Origin: Chryseobacterium sp. BLS98
GTDB lineage: Bacteria; Bacteroidota; Bacteroidia; Flavobacteriales; Weeksellaceae
Assembly (NCBI RefSeq): GCF_001045445.1
Contig: NZ_LFNF01000001.1
Location: 930,001-994,000, forward strand
Direction: 5' to 3'
DNA: 64,000 bases
Each line of letters starts with the position of its first letter. Positions within the stretch are counted from its first letter, which is position 1. Shown piece by piece: positions 35,159 through 43,692 of the stretch. The translations under genes and the position numbers were made by a program. The notes below the pieces were generated by a model. It was not told the DNA's origin. It saw only the letters and a program-made list of their open reading frames with translations, and did no database searches.

Positions 35159-36349
35159 TTATTTATTAATTGCAGCAACCCCTGGCAGCTCTAATCCTTC
35201 CAGACTTTCAAGCATCGCCCCACCACCTGTAGAAACATAGCTTACTTTATCGTCATAACCGAACTGCTTCACAAAAGCAACGCTGTCTCCTCCTCCTACT
35301 AAAGAGAAAGCTCCCAGTTTTGTAGCTTCAGCAATACTGTCACCAAGAGCAACAGTTCCACCCGCAAAGTTTGACATTTCAAAAACTCCGATCGGTCCAT
35401 TCCAAAGAATTGTTCTTGAATTTAAAAGGACATCATTGAACTGATCTCTTGATTTATGGCCGGCGTCAAGCCCCATCCATCCTTCGGGAATTGCATAAAT
35501 ATCTGCTTCTTTTCTTTCAGCATCATTGTTGAAAGCTTCAGCTATAATAACATCTGAAGGAAGATATACTTTCACCTTATTTTCTTTAGCCTTTCCTAAA
35601 ATCTCAAGAGCTAAAGGAAGCTTATCCTCTTCAACTAAAGAGTTTCCTATCTTTCCTCCTAAAGCTTTAATAAATGTGAATGCCATACCTCCTCCTATGA
35701 TGAGATTATCAATAGCCGGAAGTATATTTTCTATAATGGTAATTTTAGTTGAAACTTTAGAGCCTCCAAGTATTGCAGTTACAGGCTTTTCTCCTTTCTT
35801 CAGCACCTTTTCAATAGCTTCAAGCTCTTTAGCCATTAGTAAACCGAAAAATTTAGTTGACTGAAAGTACTGGGCAATAACTGCGGTAGAAGCATGAGCC
35901 CTGTGAGCTGTACCGAATGCATCATTTACATACGCATCACCAAGTTTAGCAAGCTTCCCTGCAAATTCTTCATCTCCCTTTTCTTCCTCATTATGAAAAC
36001 GAAGATTCTCCAATAATAAGATCTCCCCAGGCTGAAGCTCAGAAGCAGCCTTTTCTGCCTTTTCTCCGATACATTCATCCACAAACTTCACTTCATGTCC
36101 AAGAACGCTTGAAACTTCATCTACAATATGCTTAAGAGAAAATTCATCCTTCACCTCACCTTTCGGTCTTCCAAGATGCGTCATTAAAATGACAGAACCT
36201 CCGTCATTAAGAATTTTCTCAACCGTAGCTTTTACAGCTGCTATTCTTGTATTGTCCGTCACTTTCAGCTGATCGTCCTGCGGAACATTGAAATCCACTC
36301 TTACCAGAGCCTTCTTATCTTTAAAATTGAAATCATTGATTGTTTTCAT
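35159..36349 (-). CDS. pgk: Phosphoglycerate kinase
   Basis: A 396-residue glycolytic enzyme that transfers phosphate between 1,3-bisphosphoglycerate and ADP. The N-terminal substrate-binding [33 protein letters not shown] and [12 protein letters not shown] motifs, the hinge [22 protein letters not shown], the [10 protein letters not shown] loop and GGGDSVAFV are intact. It is monocistronic, with a terminator behind it and the long AT-rich gap before rpiB upstream. Confidence 0.97.
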   Translation of the reverse strand: MKTINDFNFKDKKALVRVDFNVPQDDQLKVTDNTRIAAVKATVEKILNDGGSVILMTHLGRPKGEVKDEFSLKHIVDEVSSVLGHEVKFVDECIGEKAEKAASELQPGEILLLENLRFHNEEEKGDEEFAGKLAKLGDAYVNDAFGTAHRAHASTAVIAQYFQSTKFFGLLMAKELEAIEKVLKKGEKPVTAILGGSKVSTKITIIENILPAIDNLIIGGGMAFTFIKALGGKIGNSLVEEDKLPLALEILGKAKENKVKVYLPSDVIIAEAFNNDAERKEADIYAIPEGWMGLDAGHKSRDQFNDVLLNSRTILWNGPIGVFEMSNFAGGTVALGDSIAEATKLGAFSLVGGGDSVAFVKQFGYDDKVSYVSTGGGAMLESLEGLELPGVAAINK

Positions 36350-36904
36350 AAATATCTTTGAATTTTCTTTTCACAAATGTAAGCTTTTAAACATTTTCAA
36401 CGGAACCATTAAAACAAAAGTTTTGGAAAACTTTCCCCAACCCCAATCACCCACTAATCAACAATTTTTATTCTATTAAAAAAAAGAAATGATGTAGTTG
36501 TTGTTGAGTATTGTTAGTTTCGGGGATAAGTTTTAATGAAATATTTGATAACAAATAGTTTTTATTCAATTCATATTTAATTCACATTGTAATATATTGT
36601 AAATCTGCTTTTTCACAGACTTATTAACAGATGTGAGTAACTTTCCCATGAAATCATTATTAGTTATTTTATTCTGGAAAAAATTCGGATTGTGTGAAGA
36701 AAACATTTTTGAAATTGTGATTAAATTTTTCAATTACATTTCCCATTACGAAATATATTCATCTTTAAAAATAGAAAGTTGAGAAAAGTTTTCCACAGTT
36801 ACTCACACTGCTTTTCACAATTTACCCCCGAACAATTCACAGACTTTGTTATTATTCTTACCTTTGTATTGAAATAAAATCTAAAAAGACTTAATAAGAG
36901 TATT
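36350..36904. other. AT-rich gap with DnaA-box-like cluster, possible oriC
   Basis: This 555-bp gap between the divergent pgk and rpiB genes holds at least six 8-of-9 matches to the DnaA box TTATNCACA, all with the CACA core intact: TAATTCACA 36578-36586, TTTTTCACA 36609-36617, TGTGAGTAA 36632-36640 (reverse), TGTGATTAA 36716-36724 (reverse), TTTTCCACA 36789-36797 and TTACTCACA 36799-36807. CACA cores at 36794, 36804, 36816 and 36838 are spaced by 10, 12 and 22 bp, close to helical phasing. parS sites are 3-5 kb away. A TACCTTTG -7 element for rpiB is at 36859-36866. No perfect box is present, so the origin call is tentative. Confidence 0.35.
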
Positions 36905-37339
36905 ATGAAAAGAAAAATAGCTATTGCTGCAGACCATGCGGGCTATGAGTATAAGGAGATTGTTAAGAACTATCTCTCAGAAAAGTTTGAGGTTCAGGAT
37001 TTTGGCACGTTTTCCACAGACAGTGTGGATTATCCGGACTTTGTACACCCTGCTGCTACTTCCGTTGAAAACGGTGAAAATGAATTGGGAATTCTATTAT
37101 GCGGAAGCGGAAACGGAGTTCAGATTACAGCAAACAAACACCAGAAGATCAGATGTGCCCTTTGCTGGATGCCGGAGATCGCAGTGCTGGCGAGACAGCA
37201 TAATGATGCGAATATGATCTCTATACCAGCCAGGTTTATTTCTAAAGAGCTGGCGATAGAAATTGCAGACAAATTTCTTTCCACTGACTTTGAAGGGGGA
37301 AGACATCAGAACAGAGTTGATAAAATTGCTGTTTGCTAA
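36905..37339 (+). CDS. rpiB: Ribose-5-phosphate isomerase B
   Basis: A 144-residue enzyme of the RpiB/LacAB family that interconverts ribose 5-phosphate and ribulose 5-phosphate. IAADHAGYEYKE, DYPDFVHPAA, GILLCGSGNGVQITANKH with the catalytic Cys, and NDANMISIPARFIS are the expected motifs. It ends with a good terminator and is therefore a single-gene unit. Confidence 0.95.
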   Translation: MKRKIAIAADHAGYEYKEIVKNYLSEKFEVQDFGTFSTDSVDYPDFVHPAATSVENGENELGILLCGSGNGVQITANKHQKIRCALCWMPEIAVLARQHNDANMISIPARFISKELAIEIADKFLSTDFEGGRHQNRVDKIAVC

Positions 37340-37345
37340 AATATA

Positions 37346-37380
37346 AAGGCCTGTAAATCAAATTGCAGGCCTTATTTATT
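37346..37380 (+). terminator. Terminator after rpiB
   Basis: AAGGCCTG (37346-37353) pairs with CAGGCCTT (37366-37373) around a 12-base loop, followed by T-rich sequence. Confidence 0.8.
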
Positions 37381-37859
37381 ATTTATTTTGTACATTTGCA
37401 TTACTAAATAGAAATTACCAGTCTATTAATTCCATACAAGGCCTGAAAATATTAAAAGATATTTAATCAAAGGTTTTTCTCCCCTCTTCTCCATATTTAT
37501 AGTAATTTTATACAGATTAAAGTTTCCTTAATAGATAAAATTGGAAGGAAAATTGATGCTGTACGATTAATAAGAAAATGAAATCTGAATGGAGATCAAA
37601 GTATCTTCCCTATTTTTATATCTTATCTTCTTGCAAGGCCGATAAGATGATTGATCAATGCAGATAGAAAATAAATAACTGCAAAAAATAAAATAAAGTA
37701 ATAGCCATTCTGATAGGATCTCCGGAAACTGAATTTAAATAGTAAAATAAAATAGTCAAATGCCCGGATAAAATATTCTTTTAAGAAATAAAGGATTTTA
37801 AAATTATTGAGATTCCCAATCAGATTATTACAGTTAATAACAATTAAATAACATTAAAA
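37374..37859. other. Gap upstream of rnr
   Basis: About 485 bp. TACATTTG at 37391-37398 fits the -7 consensus but lies far from rnr. Most of the right half is covered by an unusual start-less open frame on the minus strand, listed separately. Otherwise nothing is recognised. Confidence 0.4.
37623..37853 (-). pseudogene. Start-less open frame for a small membrane protein
   Basis: A 76-codon open frame runs on the minus strand from 37853 to a TAA at 37623 without any ATG, GTG or TTG. The predicted chain is a plausible membrane protein: a basic amphipathic region (KILYFLKEYF), FDYFILLFKFSFRRSYQNG, a hydrophobic helix (YYFILFFAVIYFLSALI) and a basic end (GLARR). Such length without a stop is unlikely by chance in DNA this AT-rich. 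It may be a gene that lost its start, a gene with a non-canonical start, or chance. Confidence 0.35.
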
Positions 37860-40013
37860 ATGCCAAGAAAAGGTAAATATATAAGCCATAAAAACGAACA
37901 GAAACTCATAGAGATCGGAAGACAGATCCTGCGTTTCATGAATACCAATTCGTCAAAGATCTACAATTATAAACAGATTGCAGACGGAATAGATTATAAA
38001 AATCCACGCCAGAGAGAGCAGGTAATCCAGGCTCTTCATAAACTTCAGGGTTCTGAAAAGATCAAAGAAGTGGAAAAAGGAAAATATATCGTTAACCTCA
38101 AGATAGCAGGAACTTTAACAGGAACCATCGATTTCAATCAGTCCGGTAACGCTTACGTAAGTGTAGAAGGTGTGGAAGATGACATCTTTATTCACTCTAA
38201 AAATGTGAAAGATGCCCTACAGGGTGATAAAGTCCTTATCATCACTTATCATTTCAAAGGAAAAAAACTGGAAGGTTCAGTACTGGAAGTTCTGGAAAGA
38301 ACAAGAATTGAGTTTGTAGGAACATTCCAGCTCGTTGCTCATAAAGATTTTGGATTTGTGGTTTGTGATAAAAAAACGATCAACACAGATATTTTTATTC
38401 CGAAAACAAAATTCGGAGGTGCTGAAAACGGTGACAAAGTAATCGTTAAAATGACAGAATGGAAACCTGGAGATAAAAATCCGGAAGGAGAAATCATTCA
38501 GGTCCTTGGAGCTCCGGGCGAGCATGAAACAGAGATCCACTCTATTCTTGCAGAATATGGACTTCCTTACGAATTCCCGCAGGAAGTAGAACTGGATGCA
38601 GATAAAATAGACCGAAGAATCACAGATGAAGAAGCTGCAAAACGTTGGGATATGCGTGATATCTGCACATTCACCATCGACCCTAAAGATGCAAAAGACT
38701 TTGATGACGCCCTTTCCATAAGAAAACTGGAAAACGGATTCTGGGAGATTGGTGTTCACATTGCAGACGTTTCCCACTACGTGGTTCCCGGTACGATCCT
38801 GGACGACGAAGCCTACAAAAGAGCAACCTCGGTTTATCTTGTAGACCGTGTAGTTCCGATGCTTCCAGAAGTTTTAAGTAATGATGTATGTTCCCTACGT
38901 CCGAATGAAGATAAATATACTTTCTCAGCAGTTTTCCAACTGAATGATAAAGCGGAGATCCAGAAACAATGGTTCGGAAGAACGGTAATCCATTCCGACA
39001 GAAGGTTTACCTATGAAGAAGCCCAGGAACGCATAGAAACTGGGGAAGGAGATCTTGCAGAAGAAATCAATACACTGGACAGGCTGGCGAAAATTATGCG
39101 TGATCAGCGTATTAAAAACGGAGCCATTACATTCGACAGAAGTGAAGTGAGGTTCAATCTGGATGAAAACAGTGAGCCTGTAGGGGTTTACTTTAAAATA
39201 AGCAAGGATTCCAATCACCTAATCGAAGAATTCATGCTGCTGGCCAACAAAAAGGTGTCCGAATTTGTATCATTAACGCATAAAGGTGGTGTTACAAACA
39301 ATACCTTTATATACAGGGTGCACGATGATCCGGATCCGGCAAAGCTGGAAGCATTGAGGGATTTTGTATCCACTTTCGGGTATAAAATGAACCTCGACAA
39401 TACCAAAAAAGTGGCGGAATCATTAAATAACCTTCTTCATGATGTGAAGGGGAAAGGCGAAGAAAATATGATCGAAACCCTGGCAATGAGAAGTATGAGC
39501 AAGGCGGTATATTCTACAGAACCTATTGGCCATTACGGTTTAGGTTTTGAATACTACAGCCACTTCACCTCTCCTATCCGTCGTTATCCTGACCTTCTTG
39601 CCCACCGCTTGCTGCAGCATTATCTGGATGGAGGGAAATCTCCAAGCAAGGGGGAACTAGAAGAGAAGGCCAAACACTGCAGTGCAATGGAAAGACTGGC
39701 TGCCGATGCAGAGAGAGATTCTATTAAGTTCATGCAGGTGAAGTTTATGGAAAAACATCTTGGAGAAACCTTCAGTGGAGTCATCTCGGGTGTTGCGGAA
39801 TTCGGTTTCTGGGTTGAAATTCCTGAAAACGGTGCCGAAGGACTCATCAAATTAAGAGACCTTGTCGATGATTCCTATTCATATGATAGTAAGACCCATG
39901 CGGTATACGGAAACAGAACCGGTAAAAAATATCAGTTAGGTGATGAAGTTAGAATAAAAGTAGTAAAAGCAAACCTTATTCAGAAACAGTTGGACTTTAA
40001 GATTGTTGATTAA
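37860..40013 (+). CDS. rnr: Ribonuclease R
   Basis: A 717-residue 3'-5' exoribonuclease. An N-terminal winged-helix region (about 1-75) and two cold-shock-type OB domains (to about 225) come first. The RNB catalytic domain has the metal site DPKDAKDFDDALS, then HIADVSHYV, YLVDRVVPMLPEVLS and HFTSPIRRYPDLLAHRLL. A C-terminal S1 domain (FSGVISGVAEFGFWVEI) follows. The short lysine-rich tail of some RNase R proteins is absent. Confidence 0.95.
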   Translation: MPRKGKYISHKNEQKLIEIGRQILRFMNTNSSKIYNYKQIADGIDYKNPRQREQVIQALHKLQGSEKIKEVEKGKYIVNLKIAGTLTGTIDFNQSGNAYVSVEGVEDDIFIHSKNVKDALQGDKVLIITYHFKGKKLEGSVLEVLERTRIEFVGTFQLVAHKDFGFVVCDKKTINTDIFIPKTKFGGAENGDKVIVKMTEWKPGDKNPEGEIIQVLGAPGEHETEIHSILAEYGLPYEFPQEVELDADKIDRRITDEEAAKRWDMRDICTFTIDPKDAKDFDDALSIRKLENGFWEIGVHIADVSHYVVPGTILDDEAYKRATSVYLVDRVVPMLPEVLSNDVCSLRPNEDKYTFSAVFQLNDKAEIQKQWFGRTVIHSDRRFTYEEAQERIETGEGDLAEEINTLDRLAKIMRDQRIKNGAITFDRSEVRFNLDENSEPVGVYFKISKDSNHLIEEFMLLANKKVSEFVSLTHKGGVTNNTFIYRVHDDPDPAKLEALRDFVSTFGYKMNLDNTKKVAESLNNLLHDVKGKGEENMIETLAMRSMSKAVYSTEPIGHYGLGFEYYSHFTSPIRRYPDLLAHRLLQHYLDGGKSPSKGELEEKAKHCSAMERLAADAERDSIKFMQVKFMEKHLGETFSGVISGVAEFGFWVEIPENGAEGLIKLRDLVDDSYSYDSKTHAVYGNRTGKKYQLGDEVRIKVVKANLIQKQLDFKIVD

Positions 40014-40075
40014 TTAAATCATAAAGTCTAACTTTGTATAAATGGGATGAATTTTTTCATTTAAAATACTATTGA

Positions 40076-40762
40076 ATGTTTGAACTTGTACTTTCTGCCA
40101 TTGTCTTAGGATTTATGCTGAGCCTGGTTTTTATAGGACCGATTTTTTTCCTTTTAATTGAAACCAGCTTCACCAGAGGACCCAGACATGCTCTGGCACT
40201 CGATCTTGGGGTCATTACGGCAGATCTGCTATGTATCGTTGCTGCTTATTATGCAAGTGCGGACATTGTTACTTTGATAGATAAACATCCCGGATTTTAC
40301 AGGATCACTTCCATACTTATTTTTGTGTACGGGATTGTCATGATGGTCACCAAGACCAAAATGCATATGCCCGGGGAAGAAAAAATCATTGGTCAGAACT
40401 ATTTTAAAACGTTTTTCAATGGTTTTTTCTTTAATCTTTTAAATGTAGGAGTGATACTTTTCTGGCTGGTTACTGTAATCTCCGTAAGAAACCAGTATCC
40501 TGATACCAGCAGCTTTATTTTCTACATAAGCATTGTTATTGGAACCTACTTATGCATTGACCTTGCTAAAATATTCCTGGCAAAACAATTTCACGATAAA
40601 CTTACCCAGAAACTTGCCAACCAGATCAGAAGAATTGTTGGTGGGATTCTTATTGTTTTCAGTTTCTTTATTTTCCTGCAGAGCTTTAAGAAATTTAATC
40701 AGTTCGACAGGCGTCTGGAAGAAGCTGAGAAAAAAGAAATAAAGTATCAAAAAACAGAATGA
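40076..40762 (+). CDS. LysE-family exporter
   Basis: A 228-residue protein with about six membrane helices. The N-terminal GFMLSLVFIGPIFFLLIETSFTRGPRHALALDLG segment (landmarks: IGPIFFLLI, GPRHALALDLG) matches the LysE/RhtB translocator family, which exports amino acids or related small molecules. The tail is strongly charged. The substrate is unknown. It overlaps the LD-carboxypeptidase start by 4 bp (ATGA), so the two are co-translated. Export of a muropeptide-derived amino acid is one possible link. Confidence 0.85.
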   Translation: MFELVLSAIVLGFMLSLVFIGPIFFLLIETSFTRGPRHALALDLGVITADLLCIVAAYYASADIVTLIDKHPGFYRITSILIFVYGIVMMVTKTKMHMPGEEKIIGQNYFKTFFNGFFFNLLNVGVILFWLVTVISVRNQYPDTSSFIFYISIVIGTYLCIDLAKIFLAKQFHDKLTQKLANQIRRIVGGILIVFSFFIFLQSFKKFNQFDRRLEEAEKKEIKYQKTE

Positions 40763-41688
40763 AAAAAATAAGATTTCCAAAACCCCTAAAAAAAGGTGCC
40801 AAAATAGCCGTTATTTCCCCGGCAGGAGCAGTAGATACCTCTCAGCTTGAAAAAGGGATAGAAATGATTAAAAACAGAGGATTTGAGCCTGTTCTTGGTG
40901 AACACCTTTATGCTAAATTTTCAAACGGATATAATTATGCAGGCACAGAAACTGAAAGACTGAATGATATCAACTGGGCTTTCAATGATGACAGTATTTC
41001 TGCCGTCTGGGCTTCCAGAGGAGGCTATGGATGCCAGCATCTGGTTCAGCATTTGAAACTTAAAAAATTCACAGAAAATCCGAAATGGTACATCGGATAC
41101 TCTGATAATACCGTTATTCAAAGCTATTTATTGAATAAAGGATTTGCATCAATCCATGGACAAACGATCAAGACGTCCAGTTTTGGAGTTACTGATGAGG
41201 GCTACGATATGATCTTTGATGTGCTGAAAGGGAAAATGCCTAAATATGCCTTAAAATCTCATGAATTTAATAAGCAGGGGAATATTGAAGGCGAACTGGT
41301 TGGAGGCAATTTAGCCCTGATCTATGCCCTTTTGGGAACCAAATATTCTTTTGATTTCAGGGATAAAATCTTATTCATTGAAGATATTGGTGAAAATTTC
41401 TATGCTCTTGACAGAATGATCATGAGCCTGGAACTTGCCGGTGTTTTCGGGAAGATAAAAGGACTTATCGTTGGCGGAATGACCAATATGGGCGACGAAA
41501 AAGAAAATAAAAGCTACGAAGAAAGCTTCGACGAATTCGCTTATAAACTGATTTCAGATAGGATTTCAAAATATAAGTTTCCCGTTGTTTTCGGTTTTCC
41601 GAACGGACATATTAAAGACAACAGACCTTTGATTATTGGAGGAAATGTGAGATTACAGGTTAAGGATAAGGTTAAGATTGAGTTTTAA
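40759..41688 (+). CDS. LD-carboxypeptidase (peptidase S66)
   Basis: A 309-residue serine peptidase that removes the terminal D-Ala from murein tetrapeptides (LdcA) or processes related compounds (MccF type). The nucleophile Ser is in YIGYSDNTV, preceded by WASRGGYG. Glu/His of the triad are expected in LFIEDIGEN and FGFPNGHIKDNRPL. There is no signal peptide, as for cytosolic LdcA in murein recycling. It is coupled to the LysE-type exporter upstream and 3 bp ahead of yraN. Confidence 0.9.
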   Translation: MKKIRFPKPLKKGAKIAVISPAGAVDTSQLEKGIEMIKNRGFEPVLGEHLYAKFSNGYNYAGTETERLNDINWAFNDDSISAVWASRGGYGCQHLVQHLKLKKFTENPKWYIGYSDNTVIQSYLLNKGFASIHGQTIKTSSFGVTDEGYDMIFDVLKGKMPKYALKSHEFNKQGNIEGELVGGNLALIYALLGTKYSFDFRDKILFIEDIGENFYALDRMIMSLELAGVFGKIKGLIVGGMTNMGDEKENKSYEESFDEFAYKLISDRISKYKFPVVFGFPNGHIKDNRPLIIGGNVRLQVKDKVKIEF

Positions 41689-41691
41689 ATA

Positions 41692-42063
41692 ATGGCAACT
41701 CACAATGACTTTGGGAAGCAGGCAGAGGATTTAACGGCAGAATACCTGCAGAAAAATGGTTATAAGATCCTTATCAGAAACTTCCGTTTTCAGAAAGCTG
41801 AAATTGATATCATTGCTGAAAAAGATAATCTGATCATTATTGTAGAGGTGAAAGCCCGCTCTACGGATGCTTTTATGCTGCCTCAGGAAGCGGTTACCAA
41901 ATCGAAGATAAAATCAATTGTATCGGTGGCCAATCATTTTATGGAAGAGTTTAATAAAAATCAGGAAGTAAGATTTGATATTATTTCTGTTCTTCCCGGC
42001 GAAAAAGGAAATTTAAATATAGAACATATTGAAAGTGCTTTTGAAGCATTTGATGCCAACTAA
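41692..42063 (+). CDS. yraN: YraN family (UPF0102) protein
   Basis: A 123-residue protein with an endonuclease-like fold. The N-terminal GKQAEDLTAEYLQKNGYKIL, then EIDIIAEKDNLIIIVEVKAR gives the E...D...ExK metal-site pattern of the PD-(D/E)XK superfamily. The biochemical role is uncertain. It lies 3 bp after the LD-carboxypeptidase gene. Confidence 0.9.
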   Translation: MATHNDFGKQAEDLTAEYLQKNGYKILIRNFRFQKAEIDIIAEKDNLIIIVEVKARSTDAFMLPQEAVTKSKIKSIVSVANHFMEEFNKNQEVRFDIISVLPGEKGNLNIEHIESAFEAFDAN

Positions 42064-42118
42064 AACATAAAGCAGTAAGCTGTTTTATACGATCTAAATT
42101 ATACATTTTTACAATAAA

Positions 42119-42868
42119 ATGAAAACAATACTCATCACCGGAGCTACTTCCGGAATAGGAAAATCAACTGCCGAGCTACTGGCAAAACAGGGAAACAGGA
42201 TTATCATCTGTGGGAGAAGAAATGAAGTTTTAGAATCTTTGAAAACTGAATTTTCTCAATATACCGAAATATTTAGTTTAAATTTTGATGTAAGAAATCT
42301 TGAAGAAGTTGAAAAAGCCATAAATACTCTGCCTGAGGAATGGAAAAGTATTGATGTTTTAATTAATAATGCAGGTAATGCCCATGGTTTGGAACCTCTT
42401 TCTTCCGGAAAGACAGAGGATTGGGATTCTATGATTGACGGTAATGTAAAAGGGCTTTTGTATGTTTCCAAAATGATTATCCCATCAATGAAAAACCGTA
42501 ATTCCGGACACATTGTAAACATTAGTTCAGTGGCAGCAAGACAGACTTATGCCAACGGTACGGTATACTGTTCAACTAAAAAAGCCGTTGATGTAATTTC
42601 TGAAGGAATGCGTCTGGAACTTACTGAATTCGGGATCAAAGTAACCAATATTCAACCGGGTGCTGTAGAAACAGATTTCTCACTTGTAAGATTCAAAGGC
42701 GACAGTGAAAGAGCTGCTACCGTATACGCCGGTTATGAAGCTTTAAAAGCGGAAGATATTGCAGATGCCATCGCTTATTGTATCAATGCGCCAAAACATG
42801 TGATGGTTTCTGATATGACTATTTATCCGAGCGCCCAGAGTGAACCCAGGACCATTTACAGAAAATAG
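42119..42868 (+). CDS. Short-chain dehydrogenase, YdfG type
   Basis: A 249-residue NADP-dependent oxidoreductase. TGATSGIGKSTAELL and ICGRRNEVLESL (arginine after strand 2, NADP preference), NNAGNAHGLEPL, NISSVAARQTYANG, YCSTKKAV and NIQPGAVETDFSLVRFKGD are seen. The last segments are typical of the YdfG/serine or 3-hydroxy-acid dehydrogenase group. It follows yraN by 55 bp. Confidence 0.88.
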   Translation: MKTILITGATSGIGKSTAELLAKQGNRIIICGRRNEVLESLKTEFSQYTEIFSLNFDVRNLEEVEKAINTLPEEWKSIDVLINNAGNAHGLEPLSSGKTEDWDSMIDGNVKGLLYVSKMIIPSMKNRNSGHIVNISSVAARQTYANGTVYCSTKKAVDVISEGMRLELTEFGIKVTNIQPGAVETDFSLVRFKGDSERAATVYAGYEALKAEDIADAIAYCINAPKHVMVSDMTIYPSAQSEPRTIYRK

Positions 42869-42953
42869 TCTCAAAATAAACGCATAAATTTGCAGAATAT
42901 CCGGAAGTCCTTTGGGGCTTTCGTAATTTCGACATTAGCTTAAAATAAAAGAG

Positions 42954-43640
42954 ATGAAAATTCTATATCTGGAAACCTCTTCCAAAAACTGTTCTGTAGC
43001 TATTTCAGACGATGAAAAGCTCCTGTGCCTGTGTGAAGAAGTTTCCGAAAACTATAAACAGTCCGAAAGCCTCCACACCTATGTAGAATGGGCTTTGGAA
43101 GGCGCGGGCATCACGATGAAAGATATTGAAGCCGTATCATTGGGAAAAGGACCTGGATCTTATACGGGATTAAGAATCGGAGCTGCTTCTGCCAAAGGAT
43201 TCTGCTACGGACTGAAGGTGCCGTTAATTGCGGTAAATTCTTTAGAAACGATGATAGAGCCTTTTTTAGGACAAAACTATGATTATATAGTGCCATTGAT
43301 CGATGCGAGGAGAATGGAGGTCTATACGGCCGTTTATGATGGTTTGACAGGACAGGAACTTTCCCGGACCGAAGCTAAGATTTTAGATGAAACTTCTTTC
43401 CAGGAGTTTAAAGATAAAAAAGTGATCTTTGTAGGAGACGGTGCAAAAAAAGCAAAAGATATTCTGGATCTTCCCGATGCGGAATTTAAAGATGATGCTT
43501 ATCCTTCTTCTCAGTTTCTCATCAGAAAGACCATAGAAAAGATCAGCCGGGAAGAGTTTGAAGATATTGCCTATTTTGAACCTTTTTATCTCAAAGATTT
43601 CCACGGAGTGAAGAAAAAGAATTCATCAGATTCTAAATGA
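42954..43640 (+). CDS. tsaB: tRNA threonylcarbamoyladenosine biosynthesis protein TsaB
   Basis: A 228-residue ASKHA-fold protein that partners TsaD in making t6A37 of ANN-decoding tRNAs. ILYLETSSKNCSVAI is the first phosphate loop; LGKGPGSYTGLRIGAASAKG and VPLIDARRMEVYTAVYD are the TsaB signatures. Its metal-binding HxxxH is absent, as expected for TsaB. A TAAATTTG (42885-42892) fits the -7 consensus upstream. It ends at a bidirectional terminator. Confidence 0.93.
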   Translation: MKILYLETSSKNCSVAISDDEKLLCLCEEVSENYKQSESLHTYVEWALEGAGITMKDIEAVSLGKGPGSYTGLRIGAASAKGFCYGLKVPLIAVNSLETMIEPFLGQNYDYIVPLIDARRMEVYTAVYDGLTGQELSRTEAKILDETSFQEFKDKKVIFVGDGAKKAKDILDLPDAEFKDDAYPSSQFLIRKTIEKISREEFEDIAYFEPFYLKDFHGVKKKNSSDSK

Positions 43641-43657
43641 CTTTAAAAAAATATACT

Positions 43658-43690
43658 AAAAAAGCGAAGACTCAATCTTCGCTTTTTTTA
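43658..43690. terminator. Bidirectional terminator between tsaB and sprE-like gene
   Basis: AAAAAAGCGAAGA pairs with TCTTCGCTTTTTT around CTCAA; both strands end in U-runs. Confidence 0.9.
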
Positions 43691-43692
43691 TT

